From Eutreptiella sp. 'Long Island Sound 2002' (Eukaryota; Euglenozoa; Euglenophyceae; Eutreptiales; Eutreptiaceae), in NCBI GenBank assembly GCA_964036045.1, contig OZ038390.1, positions 36,022,974 to 36,086,973 of the forward strand: 64,000 nt of DNA. Direction: 5' to 3'. The stretch's first letter is position 1. Each line of letters opens with the position of its first letter. The notes beneath the pieces are model-generated. The model worked only from the letters and a program-made list of their open reading frames with translations, was not told the origin of the DNA and did not search any database. The position numbers and the translations under genes are program-made. This document shows, piece by piece, positions 1 to 9,776 of the stretch.

Positions 1-16
1 GTGTTGTGGGAGGTTT

Positions 17-2158
17 TCACACCTGGTGACATGGACACATGCCTTGGCCCTCCTTCTTGGCGTCGTCCAGCACCAGGCCCAGCCTCCGCAGCCACACGAA
101 GTCCGTGACGGCCGCATACTCCCCCACCTGCCGCCACTCCACCACCTGGGCCACCCCCTCCGCCTCAGGGGCCACCCTTGCCACTCCCCCATACAACCCC
201 CTCCTCACCACCAAAATGGTGCCCGCCGGCACCTTCATCCCAACATGCCCTTGCAGGGTGGGCCAGGGCAGTGCCTCCCCATGGCACACCTTGGCCAAGG
301 GGCACTGATCGGGGTGGCCTGCGACCGCCCCCGCCTCCTCATTAGTGAGGGGGGCAATCACCTCCCTCCCAACCCCCCACCCCGACAACAAAAAATGCCC
401 GGTGGTTGTTCCCACCGGGAGCAAGCACTGAGCAGATTGCTCAATGCTGACCCCATTGGGGTCCACCACCACCTCCTCCTCCTCCCCCCCCTCCACCTCC
501 TCCCCCTCCTGGCATGGCACACAAAGGCCATCTTTGTGGGCGGTGCACAAAATCAGCCGATTGCATCCGTAGCAATTGGCTACCACCTTCCCCCTACACC
601 TAACCGCCCCATCACACTGGACTGTCCTGGCCACCCGGCCACCAGGTGCCCCCAGCTGGGGCCTCTTAATGGACTGGGTCACGTGCAGGTTGGGGAATCG
701 AAGATTTTCCCCCTGGGTAAGCTCAATGGCAAAAAATGCCATGAGGCGGGGGTGGGACACCCCCGTTACAGTGGGGGAGGCCTTGGGAATCCCCGACCCC
801 CTGTGGACATCAAGGGCATTAAAAAAAAAGGCAGTGCCCCTCTTGAATGGCACAGCCCTCTCCACCCAAGGGTCAGGGAACCCCGAACTGCTGGAGGGCA
901 CAAAAAGAAAATGTGACCCATCCTCCTCCTCATGATTATGGGTTAGCATAATAAGGCAATTGACAATCAATGTGCCTTCAGGAATGGTGTAGGGGGGGGC
1001 GTCGCGATGGAGGTGCTGGGGGGTGTGGTCATAGCTCGAAATTTCGGCCATGTCAAGGATGGTGCAGCTCCATCCAACCCCCCCCACCACAGTCTTCTTC
1101 GCCGTCTCAAGCACACGATCTGCCACCCTTTTGAGGACTGGCAGATCATGGAGCTTGTGGGGGTTGTGCCTGTGGTGGTTGGCACCCCCATAGTTGCCGT
1201 ACAATGTACGGCGGGTCCCAGAATCTTGGGGCCTGCCGACAATGGGGGGGTTCTCATTGAAAATGGGTGCCTTCTCTGAGAGAGGCACCCTATCCAAATC
1301 ATCCAAAAGACTTTGGAGCTGCACAGCACTCAAAAAATCGTGCTCCAGGAGGTGGTTGACCACCAGCTTCCCCCCCACCGTGAGCACAAGGTCATTGGGG
1401 TCCCTATTAAAGGCCCCCAAGGGCTCGGCGGCAACCACCTCCTCCGCCTCCCCAATAAGGGGGTGTGTTGCCCCAAATGGAAAAAGAATCACCCCCTGCC
1501 CCGAAACAATGTTGGGAGTGGTGACCCCATACCACTCACGCTCCCACTCCCTTGTGGGGCAAAGGGAGTGCATGGGGAGCTTGTTTTCGGGGTCGTCAGT
1601 GCAGACCCGGCGGGTGTTGTGGGTGAGGGGTTGGGGGAACCAACCATCCGACTGCCCCTTCCCCTTACCCTGTCGGATCCTTACCTTCTGGACACTAATC
1701 ATGAGGGGGTTGTGGGGCTTCTCCTTCCTCCCCCCAGCCCCCACCCCCCCCGCATCCTCCTCCTCCTCCTCCACTTCCTCCACTTCCTCCTCCTCCTGAC
1801 CCACATAGAGGGTCGTCTTCGTCCCCGCACCCTTCTCGGCATGGGCGGTGACGGACTCCACCACCGCGTCCACATCGTCCGGATGAAGCTGGATCAAAAA
1901 TCCAGCAACCCCTGGATTTACCTCTAGCAACTCGAAGATGTAGTTGCTGAGAACCAGGGGGTCTCGGTCGTCCGCCATGAAGGGGGACTTATGGACAAGG
2001 AGTCCAAAGTCCACACCATGTTCAAAGCGGGTCGCCACAGGGCGCCTCACATTGGCATCACCCATCGTAAACCCCTCAGGACCGCCAAGGCGACGGACCC
2101 CAAGGAGCTTTTGATGGTGCTCGCACCAAGCGTGGGCAGCAGCAAGGGCCATTATCAA
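17..2158 (-). CDS. Putative 2-oxoglutarate/Fe(II)-dependent oxygenase with C-terminal zinc cluster, 713 aa
   Basis: The ORF is single-exon and complete, starting MIMALAAAHAW and ending PCHQV. The middle shows what looks like a double-stranded beta-helix iron site: H384-R-D386, then H452 (DVHRG) and R471 (SHPRLM). The 66-residue gap from HxD to the distal His is usual for 2OG oxygenases; the 19-residue gap from His to Arg is longer than the common ~10-14. A Glu-rich run (about residues 121-136), encoded by a CTC/TCC microsatellite, precedes it. From about residue 515 a Cys/His cluster (CDGAVRC, NCYGC, LCTAH, LCVPC) could bind zinc. The family is inferred from these motifs alone; substrate and pathway are unknown. 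A truncated copy lies just upstream at 2436-3866, and a GCGATAAC array lies between the two. Whether it is a host gene or cargo of a repeat is open. Confidence 0.6.
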   Translation of the reverse strand: MIMALAAAHAWCEHHQKLLGVRRLGGPEGFTMGDANVRRPVATRFEHGVDFGLLVHKSPFMADDRDPLVLSNYIFELLEVNPGVAGFLIQLHPDDVDAVVESVTAHAEKGAGTKTTLYVGQEEEEVEEVEEEEEDAGGVGAGGRKEKPHNPLMISVQKVRIRQGKGKGQSDGWFPQPLTHNTRRVCTDDPENKLPMHSLCPTREWEREWYGVTTPNIVSGQGVILFPFGATHPLIGEAEEVVAAEPLGAFNRDPNDLVLTVGGKLVVNHLLEHDFLSAVQLQSLLDDLDRVPLSEKAPIFNENPPIVGRPQDSGTRRTLYGNYGGANHHRHNPHKLHDLPVLKRVADRVLETAKKTVVGGVGWSCTILDMAEISSYDHTPQHLHRDAPPYTIPEGTLIVNCLIMLTHNHEEEDGSHFLFVPSSSSGFPDPWVERAVPFKRGTAFFFNALDVHRGSGIPKASPTVTGVSHPRLMAFFAIELTQGENLRFPNLHVTQSIKRPQLGAPGGRVARTVQCDGAVRCRGKVVANCYGCNRLILCTAHKDGLCVPCQEGEEVEGGEEEEVVVDPNGVSIEQSAQCLLPVGTTTGHFLLSGWGVGREVIAPLTNEEAGAVAGHPDQCPLAKVCHGEALPWPTLQGHVGMKVPAGTILVVRRGLYGGVARVAPEAEGVAQVVEWRQVGEYAAVTDFVWLRRLGLVLDDAKKEGQGMCPCHQV

Positions 2159-2211
2159 AGAATACGAAGGCTTTGAGAGCTAAAGCGAAAAGGGGAAACA
2201 TAAAATGAAGC

Positions 2212-2362
2212 GCGATAACCCACGCGATAACCCACGCGATAACTAGTTATCGCGCGATAACCCCCGCGATAACCCCCGCGATAACTAGGTTATCGCGCGA
2301 TAACCCACGCGATAACTAGTGCTCTAACCCCGTTCTAACCCCGCGATAACTAGTTAGAGCAC
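2212..2362. repeat. Ordered array of GCGATAAC motifs with palindromes (copy 1)
   Basis: Nine direct GCGATAAC motifs start at 2212, 2224, 2236, 2254, 2266, 2278, 2297, 2309 and 2343, and two inverted ones (GTTATCGC) lie at 2246 and 2289. Spacing is 12, 12, 18, 12, 12, 19, 12 bp, so the set reads as repeated triplets, each third motif forming the palindrome GCGATAACTAGTTATCGC or a close variant. The array ends in a separate 10-bp inverted repeat, GTGCTCTAAC / GTTAGAGCAC. It lies about 55 bp 5' of the oxygenase start codon, so a regulatory or replication-site role is possible but unproven. Confidence 0.85.
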
Positions 2363-2435
2363 ACAAAGATCAAATCGCAAAAAGTGCAAAACGGGCAATA
2401 TCGAGCAAACAATACATGGAAGGCACATTGTTGCA

Positions 2436-3866
2436 TCATAGTGCACCCATGTAACATGTGAAATTCCGGGTTCCAACCATATTAACAACACCCAAAATTG
2501 GGGGGGTTCCGCACCACGCCCTAGAACGCTGCATCCCAAAGGACCAACCCTTAAAACAATTTTTGAGCCTCCTCTTGTAAGGGTCAGGGAACCCCGAACT
2601 GCTGGAGGGCACAAAAAGAAAATGTGACCCATCCTCCTCCTCATGATTATGGGTTAGCATAATAAGGCAATTGACAATCAATGTGCCTTCAGGAATGGTG
2701 TAGGGGGGGGCGTCGCGATGGAGGTGCTGGGGGGTGTGGTCATAGCTCGAAATTTCGGCCATGTCAAGGATGGTGCAGCTCCATCCAACCCCCCCCACCA
2801 CAGTCTTCTTCGCCGTCTCAAGCACACGATCTGCCACCCTTTTGAGGACTGGCAGATCATGGAGCTTGTGGGGGTTGTGCCTGTGGTGGTTGGCACCCCC
2901 ATAGTTGCCATACAATGTACGGCGGGTCCCAGAATCTTGGGGCCTGCCGACAATGGGGGGGTTCTCATTGAAAATGGGTGCCTTCTCTGAGAGAGGCACC
3001 CTATCCAAATCATCCAAAAGACTTTGGAGCTGCACATCACTCAAAAAATCGTGCTCCAGGAGGTGGTTGACCACCAGCTTCCCCCCCACCGTGAGCACAA
3101 GGTCATTGGGGTCCCTATTAAAGGCCCCCAAGGGCTCGGCGGCAACCACCTCCTCCGCCTCCCCAATAAGGGGGGGTGTTGCCCCAAATGGAAAAAGAAT
3201 CACCCCCTGCCCCGAAACAATGTTGGGAGTGGTGACCCCATACCACTCACGCTCCCACTCCCTTGTGGGGCAAAGGGAGTGCATGGGGAGCTTGTTTTCG
3301 GGGTCGTCGGTGCAGACCCGGCGGGTGTTGTGGGTGAGGGGTTGGGGGAACCAACCATCCGACTGCCCCTTCCCCTTACCCGGTCGGATCCTTACCTTCT
3401 GGACACTAATCATGAGGGGGTTGTGGGGCTTCTCCTTCCTCCCCCCAGCCCCCACCCCCCCCGCATCCTCCTCCTCCTCCTCCACTTCCTCCTCCTCCTC
3501 CTCCTGACCCACATAGAGGGTCGTCTTCGTCCCCGCACCCTTCTCGGCATGGGCGGTGACGGACTCCACCACCGCGTCCACATCGTCCGGATGAAGCTGG
3601 ATCAAAAATCCAGCAACCCCTGGATTTACCTCTAGCAACTCGAAGATGTAGTTGCTGAGAACCAGGGGGTCTCGCTTGTCCGCCATGAAGGGGGACTTAT
3701 GGACAAGGAGTCCAAAGTCCACACCATGTTCAAAGCGGGTCGCCACAGGGCGCCTCACATTGGCATCACCCATCGTAAACCCCTCAGGACCGCCAAGGCG
3801 ACGGACCCCAAGGAGCTTTTGATGGTGCTCGCACCAAGCGTGGGCAGCAGCAAGGGCCATTATCAA
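2436..3866 (-). pseudogene. Truncated tandem copy of the putative oxygenase gene
   Basis: The first ~440 residues are almost identical to the neighbouring 713-aa protein, apart from the length of the Glu run and a few substitutions. Just after the HRD motif and the SSSSGFPDP segment the reading frame enters unrelated sequence (YKRRLKNCFKG...) and stops at 476 aa. The distal iron-binding His, the 2OG-binding Arg and the Cys/His zinc cluster are all missing, so the encoded protein should not be an active oxygenase. The cause is visible: the duplicated block starts inside the coding region. The upstream GCGATAAC array is duplicated with it. Confidence 0.75.
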
Positions 3867-3917
3867 AGAATATGAAAGCTTTGAGAGCTAAAGCGAAAAG
3901 GGGAAACATAAAATGAA

Positions 3918-4072
3918 GCGCGGTAACCCACGCGATAACCCACGCGATAACTAGGTTATCGCGCGATAACCCCCGCGATAACCCCCGCGATAACTAGGTT
4001 ATCGCGCGATAACCCACGCGATAACTAGTGCTCTAACCCCGTTCTAACCCCGCGATAACTAGTTAGAGCACA
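3918..4072. repeat. GCGATAAC array (copy 2)
   Basis: Duplicate of the array at 2212-2362, 5' of the truncated oxygenase copy. The first motif is altered to GCGGTAAC and one palindrome carries an extra G (CTAGGTTATC). The spacing pattern and the terminal GTGCTCTAAC/GTTAGAGCAC inverted repeat are kept. Confidence 0.85.
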
Positions 4073-4247
4073 CAAAGATCAAATCGCAAAAAGTGCAAAA
4101 CGGGCAATATCGAGCAAACGAAACATGGAAGGCACATTGTTGCATCATAGTGCACCCATGTAACATGTGAAATTCCGGGTTCCAACCATATTAACAACAC
4201 CCAAAATTGGGGGGGTTCCGCACCACGCCCTAGAACGCTGCATCCCA

Positions 4248-5523
4248 TGGCACGGCCAAACAGAAAAAAAAAAGTGAAACGAACGACATCGACGTGGGGG
4301 ACATCGAAAGGCACAACACCCGTACTCCACCCCATTGAACAATCACATACATGTCTGTTGTTTGATCTGGAACACGATGAACGCGTTGTGCTTCAGTGTG
4401 GCCGCGCTCCCCCAACTGCCCAGGTGGCCCCCCTTGGCGAGCCACTGCTTGTGGCTATCCGGGAAAAGCGGTGCGGGCATAAAGAAAGGGCTGAGGTACA
4501 GGAGGACGCGTAGCTCGCGCAAAACGTGGGTTCCGGCCTCCAGAAGCGTGATGTCGGTTACGTGCGGAACGCGGAACACGCCTTGCACGGATATGCGACA
4601 CGAGTTATTCGAGTTCCAGAGGCACACCTAGAAGCGAACGCTTAGAACACGTAACACGCGTAACACGCGCGGCACACGGAGCACGAAAGCCAAGGTAGAG
4701 GCAACGGCACGATACGCTTCTCACATGGAAAACGGTGGAAATGAACAAAACGGATGCTTCCATGACGTCCGGCACGTTCGAAAACCCCCCGGAACAACAA
4801 AACTTTATGGATTCATTTTTGACGAACAAAAAACGTTGATTCCGTTCTGCGCGTGGTAGACAAAGGAATATTATCCCAAATGTGTTGGAAATTTTCCGAC
4901 AATTCAATCTCCTCAACGGACCAAGGTAACGTAGGAGTAGGGGCACCGTCACCAAGGGCATCGCACAAGGCAAACGCTGCTTGCTAGGCATCCCCATCCA
5001 ATACTTTTGGTAGGGAATTCAATCGCCAATGTAAAGCAAGCGCGACCAAGATAACATCCCGATATACATCGAATCGTGTTGATAGAACACCAACCTTGGA
5101 CATGTCAAATATTAGCCGGGACAAATTTCCCTGTCCATATACGGCTCCAGACCAGTGACCACCACCCTGGATAATATTGTCTTAAACCCTCGGGGGCTAT
5201 AGCAACCAGCGGGACCAAATCTTCCATAAATAACTTCCAGGCGTGGTCCAACGTCCCCTGATCACCAGAAAATAAATCCGACCATGAGTTGAAAGGGATG
5301 GCGTTGATCGCTGCCATTTGTAAATTCCAAATAAATTTCTTCTGAGATTTGTGAGGCAGGACGATCCGCCAACTGCCGGCGACAAAAAACAGTGCCGGCG
5401 ACAAGAGACGCACTCCAAGCCCGTCTTGTGCTGCAGAGGCGCCTTTGAGGCATGGGGCGAAGGCATTGGACTGAGGCATGGGACCAGAAAATCAGAAGCC
5501 ATTGGATTGCGGCATGGGCCCAG
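4248..5523. other. No supported gene
   Basis: Nothing recognisable. Two open stretches on the minus strand (4605-4997 and 5105-5479) have a protein-like composition, for instance GWWSLVWSRIWTGKFVPANI near 5110, but no family could be recognised and no intact gene can be built. They may be decayed coding DNA. Confidence 0.4.
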
Positions 5524-5690
5524 AAATCACCTCGAAGAGAGGTTGTTAGATCAAACGCAGGCGAGGGCGTCGTATACCCCCCCTTTTTTGGGGTCATTCA
5601 CGTAGCATACCCCAAGGCATAATATTGGATGTCCAACCCCTTGTAAAATCATTATTTTGCCCAATAAGACCATCCCCCAATGGATTTTTC
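5524..5690 (+). repeat. Short interspersed repeat R1, forward copy
   Basis: Starts at CACCTCGAAGAGAGGTTGTTAG, followed by GATCAAACGCAGGC, a C/T run, a segment related to TTTGGGGTCATTCACGTAGC and then ACCCCTTGTAAAATCATTATTT. The same ordered blocks recur at 9777-9915, 10075-10263 (reverse), 13320-13522 (reverse) and 13889-14085. Confidence 0.75.
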
Positions 5691-5700
5691 CATTCTGAGG

Positions 5701-5817
5701 CCTCTATCCCCTAAAACTATATTACTTTTTTGAGGGGGGGGGCTGGGGGGGGTGGGGGGGGGTCAAAAGTTTTCGCTCAGAAGGCTCCAAGCAGTGGGGA
5801 GGCATACTGCTGTCACA
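5701..5817. other. G-rich low-complexity spacer
   Basis: A purine-biased stretch with long G runs around 5735-5762 separates the R1 copy from the tRNA-like pair. No gene seen. Confidence 0.5.
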
Positions 5818-5892
5818 CCACTGCTGGTTGAATGGTAATAATGCAGCCGAAGCAAATTTTTTGGTCGGCGGTTCGAATCCTGGTCGGCCGAC
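5818..5892 (+). repeat. tRNA-like sequence (SINE head or tRNA pseudogene)
   Basis: An A box TGGTTGAATGG (5825-5835) and a perfect B box GGTTCGAATCC (5870-5880) sit at a normal tRNA spacing, so RNA polymerase III promoter elements are present. I could not fold a convincing acceptor stem or anticodon arm, so a working tRNA is unlikely. It faces a second tRNA-like copy on the other strand. Confidence 0.6.
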
Positions 5893-5918
5893 TGTTGGCG
5901 GCGGCGGCGGTGCCAAAT

Positions 5919-5995
5919 TCGCCCGACCGGGGTTCGAACCGCCAACCTTAAGGACTTCGGGCAGCCGCACTACGATTCGGCCACTGCTTGCCCTG
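5919..5995 (-). repeat. Second tRNA-like sequence, facing the first
   Basis: Read on the minus strand, an A-box-like TGGCCGAATCG (5973-5983) is followed by GGTTCGAACC (plus-strand 5931-5940). Its T-arm region is about 85% identical to that of the plus-strand copy at 5868-5892, making an inverted pair with a GC-rich spacer (GGC repeats at 5896-5911). A degenerate tRNA or SINE head is the best reading. Confidence 0.55.
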
Positions 5996-5999
5996 AGGC

Positions 6000-6720
6000 A
6001 AAATGTCTCCCAACTGCTTGGGGCCGCGTCTGCCACTGACAAAAAACCGAAACTGTGTGTTTCTGTCTGACTGACTGCTGGCCTGGCTAAGGGACTGATT
6101 GGCTGACTGTCAGCCTCTCTTCGAGGTGCACTGCCGAAGGCAATAGAATTTTTTTGGAGGGGCTGGGATGTGGAACCAAGAAATCACATGGGATGAGAAG
6201 CAGCTTTGTGTTGGATAGAGGCATGAAACCGGAAAACCCGAGGCCCTAGTGTGAGGCATGGGGACAGAAGACATTAGGCATTGGGTTAAGAAATAGGACC
6301 GAAGTTTCTTATGGCATGGGACTAAAGCTGAGAACCCAAAAGGAACAAGGCATGGGATTGAGGTATGGCTGCATGCAATTGAAAAATTCCTTAGATCACC
6401 TGATATCATCATTGAGACTATAGAGGGCTGTCAGGCATGAGTGGCACTGACTGAGTGGACACATCACTAGAAGTCAAACCTTCAGACCGAAGCCTTGAAA
6501 CACCAGAAATCATCATTGAGACCCCCCCCCCCCCTTGGGGGGGGCAACTCTGCAGGTCGTGGGACACCAACCATCCCCCCCCCCCTCCTCTAGGGGGCCT
6601 CCAGCCAACAGTTAGTTGCCAAAGGTGCCGCCCTTAGGAGTCCATGGGGGCCCAAGGTGCCCGACGCTTCATGGGCACCAAAGCCACCTGAAGAAAAATT
6701 TCGTCCACTTTGCATCCCAA
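6000..6720. other. No gene; low-complexity and repeat debris
   Basis: Contains GCCGAAGGCAATAGAATTTTT at 6133-6153, a fragment also found in the satellite at 10.4, 14.35 and 14.9 kb, and C/G homopolymer runs around 6521-6600. No coding signal. Confidence 0.6.
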
Positions 6721-6725
6721 CACTA

Positions 6726-6822
6726 TCTTTAAACCCAACCCTGACCCTAACACCAACCCTCACCCTAGTCCTAACCCTACCCCTATCCCTAGCCCTAACC
6801 CTGGCCCTAGCCCTAACCAGGA
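6726..6822 (+). repeat. Degenerate telomere-like hexamer tract
   Basis: About 95 bp of hexamer-phased units related to CCCTAA: ACCCTGA, CCCTAAC, CCCTCAC, CCCTAGT, CCTAACC, CCCTATC and CCCTAGC. The irregular units and internal position indicate an interstitial, mutated telomere-type sequence, not a chromosome end. Similar CCCTGG/CCTTGG-rich stretches occur at 31690-31735 and 35205-35305. Confidence 0.65.
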
Positions 6823-6873
6823 TTGAATATTGGGACCGAGCTAGTGGGGGAAGGAACATCGTCGAGGGGACTT

Positions 6874-7211
6874 CAACGACAAATGAGGTACGCATTGGAA
6901 AGTGGATGAGAGCGGCTCAAAAGGGGCTCAAAATGAGCTGTATTCATCCGTTTGGGCATCACAACTGGACTAGAATCATTTTTGGAAAACCATGGTTTTG
7001 ACCCGCTTTTGTGGTCCCAAATTGGTGGATTTTCAAGGCCCTTTCGGCCTTGAAAGGGGCCAAAATTGGTCAACATGGGCTCAAAATGTGCTCATTCCAC
7101 TTGTTTGTGGACCCCGAAAGTCCAAAAGTACCTTTGGAAAAACACATTTTTGACCCATTTTTGACCCATTTTTGGTCGCAAAACAACCCATTTTCGAAGG
7201 CATTTTGTGAG
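6874..7211 (+). repeat. Satellite S1, two degenerate units
   Basis: Diverged copies of the ~160-bp unit that fills 8166-9240: the blocks GGGCTCAAAATG, ACTTGTTTGTG, AAAAACACATTTTTGACCCA and TTTTCGAAGGCATTTTGTGA recur in order. The tract is cut at 7211 by the element with 251-bp terminal repeats. Confidence 0.75.
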
Positions 7212-7462
7212 AAGAGAAGGCATTGTACCATGGCCTATGTGCACGCATACTAATATAGCTTGAACTTCGTTCCGCAGTTGGTGACCATGGAAGGACTAAC
7301 TAGAGAGCAAGTCGAGATATGTGCCCGTGGGGTAAGGCAAATTAGCCTTGCATGCAACCCCCAAAGTCATGAAGTTAGCGGTTGGGGCTTCGTCACGGTG
7401 ACTTCATGAACGGGCTCCCCAACTCTCACACCCGGTCCGTGTCGTTCATTTGAGTAAACCTC
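7212..7462. repeat. Left 251-bp direct repeat
   Basis: Begins AAGAGAAGGCATTG and ends GAGTAAACCTC. It contains a 9-bp inverted repeat TCATGAAGT/ACTTCATGA near 7370-7410. Confidence 0.85.
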
Positions 7463-7914
7463 TACTAACGTCTTTGTTCCCGAGCCGCAAAAGGAACATC
7501 GTAAAATTGAACCACATCGTACAATTGAAGCGCCACGCATACAAGGCCGTGTAGACTGCCGCCATGAGCACTCACACATGGGCTACAACTTGGGGGTGAG
7601 GGAATACTATTCCCAATGGAACACATAGCTCAGAACACATGACCTATGGATAGTACAACCCGAGATGGACCCAGCCACACAGCCATTTCGCAAGCGCTAC
7701 AAGCCACGAGCCAAGGAGACACAAGCAAGGTCTCCTGAACGACGCACGAAACACACCGCACCGGACGCACACTAGACAGCTACTAAGCCTCTTCAACAAG
7801 GCATCCAAAGGACCCGCACGTATGACTCGCTAAACACGCCATGCTACCTTGGTGGGTGTTGGGCCACACCACCCCGATGCCTCCAAGCAGTGCGGCACGT
7901 GTTTGAGTCAATGT

Positions 7915-8165
7915 AAGAGAAGGCATTGTACCATGGCCTATGTGCACGCATACTAATATAGCTTGAACTTCGTTCCGCAGTTGGTGACCATGGAAGGACT
8001 AACTAGAGAGCAAGTCGAGATATGTGCCCGTGGGGTAAGGCAAATTAGCCTTGCATGCAACCCCCAAAGTCATGAAGTTAGCGGTTGGGGCTTCGTCACG
8101 GTGACTTCATGAACGGGCTCCCCAACTCTCACACCCGGTCCGTGTCGTTCATTTGAGTAAACCTC
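7915..8165. repeat. Right 251-bp direct repeat
   Basis: No difference from the left copy was found by eye over 251 bp. Confidence 0.85.
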
Positions 8166-9240
8166 GACTTTGGAGTGGGCAAAGTGGCATGCAATGGGCT
8201 CAAAATGGCCCCATTTCACTTGTTTGTGCACCCCAAACGGTCTAGGATCATTTTTGGAAAAACACATTTTTGACCCATTTTTGGTCGCAAAAAAAGCTAT
8301 TTCCAAAGCATTTTATGACTTTGGAGGGGCCAAAATGGCTTGCAATGGGCTCAAAAGGGGCTCATTTCACTTGTTTGTGCACCCCAAATGGTGTAGGGTC
8401 ATTTTTGAAAAAACACATTTTTGGCCCATTTTTGACCCATTTTTGGTCGCAAGACAACCCATTTTCGAAGGCATTTTGTGACTTTGGAGTGGCCAAAGTG
8501 ACTTGCAATGGGCTCAAAAGGGGCTCAATTCACTTGTTTGTGCACCCAAACGGTCTAGGATCATTTTTGGAAAAACACATTTTTGACCCATTTTTGACCC
8601 ATTTTTGGTCGCAAAACAACCCATTTTCGAAGGCATTTTGTGACTTTGGAGTGGGCAAAGTGGCATGCAATGGGCTCAAAATGGCCCCATTTCACTTGTT
8701 TGTGCACCCCAAACGGTCTAGGATCATTTTTTGGAAAAACACATTTTTGACCCATTTTTGACCCATTTTTTGTCCCAAATTAGCCCATTTTCGAAGGCAT
8801 TTTGTGACTTTGGAGTGGGCAAAGTGGCTTGCAATGGGCTCAAAAGGGGCTCATTTCACTTGTTTGTGCACGCCAAATGGTCTAGGAACATTTATTGGAA
8901 AAACACATTTTTGACCCATTTTTGGTCGCAAAAAAGCCCATTTTCAAGGCATTTTGTGACTTTGGAGGGGCCAAAATGGCATGCACTGGGCTCAAAAGGG
9001 GCTCATTTCACTTGTTTGTGCACCCCAAACGGTCTAGGGTCATTTTTGAAAAAACACATTTTTTACCGATGTTTGACCCATTTTTGGTTCCAAAACGACC
9101 CATTTTCAAGGCATTTTGGGATTTTAGGAGGGTCCAAACGGGCTACCACGCTCTCAAAATGGCCCAAAAACATTTGTTTTTGCATTCCATGTGATCCACG
9201 ATCATTTTTGAAAAAAAGTCATTTTTTTTTTTGCACCTGG
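8166..9240 (+). repeat. Satellite S1, six to seven ~160-bp units
   Basis: Units start at GACTTTGGAG near 8166, 8317, 8480, 8642, 8806 and 8958, and as a changed form near 9118, giving periods of 151-164 bp. Length variation comes partly from one or two copies of the internal TTTTTGACCCA motif. The open frames through it are by-products of the repeat and not genes. Confidence 0.9.
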
Positions 9241-9776
9241 TGGGCAATGTTGACCCATTTTGGCACCCACCACTTTGGGTTACCTCCAGCGGCTGGCCGC
9301 AGCCCACTGGGCCTAGGTACGGGGGTCTAGGTCGGTTAGGGCAGTTTTGAGGGGTGCAAACCACCAAAAGTGGGTGGTTGTGGGTGGATTAGGTGCGCTT
9401 TAAAACACGCTCTTGAGCCACGTAGCCCAAGATATGGTCTGTTTTTGGTTTGGGGGTGTCAGCGGCCTATGTGCTCAAATTCGGGGGCTTTTGGGGGCTT
9501 TTGGGGGGCGGTTCGCGGGGAGTTAGACGGCCCAAGAGGGCCCTTCGGCACGGGGAAGTCTAGCTGATGTGTAGAGTAGCCACTATGTCCCCTCATTTGG
9601 CCGTTTTCAGCAGGTTCTAGGGCGGTTTTGGGCAACAAAAGGCTGATTTTGGCCCTAAATTGCAGATTTTGAAATCGACGTCCGGCACTTGCGATGCCCT
9701 TTCCCGGCCGCCACCGTTGCGTTTTTGGCTCATACATTTTGTGGTTGTCCCTCACACCCATCAGTAGCATCCATCA
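9241..9776. other. No gene
   Basis: Unique-looking DNA with GGGGGCTTTTGG repeats near 9482-9510. No coding or RNA signal was recognised. Confidence 0.55.

Larger units (their letters stand above)
868..4247. repeat. Direct tandem duplication, two ~1.67-kb copies
   Basis: Copy 1 covers 868-2538 and copy 2 covers 2579-4247. They begin at the shared AAGGGTCAGGGAACCCC and end at CTAGAACGCTGCATCCCA. A 40-bp stretch (2539-2578) with no match to either side separates them. The copies differ by a few substitutions and by short indels in the CTC microsatellite and the GATAAC array, so the event looks recent. Each copy holds the N-terminal two thirds of the oxygenase gene, its array and about 180 bp beyond. 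Confidence 0.9.
7212..8165. mobile_element. 954-bp element with 251-bp identical direct terminal repeats (TRIM-like)
   Basis: Two apparently identical 251-bp direct repeats (7212-7462 and 7915-8165) bracket 452 bp of unique DNA. The whole block interrupts the S1 satellite: the unit breaks at TTTTGTGA on the left and resumes at GACTTTGG on the right. Size and layout resemble terminal-repeat retrotransposons in miniature, but the repeats lack TG...CA ends, and I saw no tRNA primer site, purine tract or ORF. A tandem duplication followed by rearrangement is the alternative. Confidence 0.55.

Noticed and set aside
26-1927. Long plus-strand ORFs (204-296 codons) opposite the oxygenase gene
   Set aside because: They are antisense to a gene with clear motifs, are Pro/His-rich in the manner of mirrored codons, and overlap one another.
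6726-6822. True telomere or chromosome end
   Set aside because: Units are irregular and ordinary sequence continues for kilobases on both sides.
8170-9330. ORFs of 100-200 codons across the satellite
   Set aside because: They consist of repeated peptide units produced by the tandem repeat.
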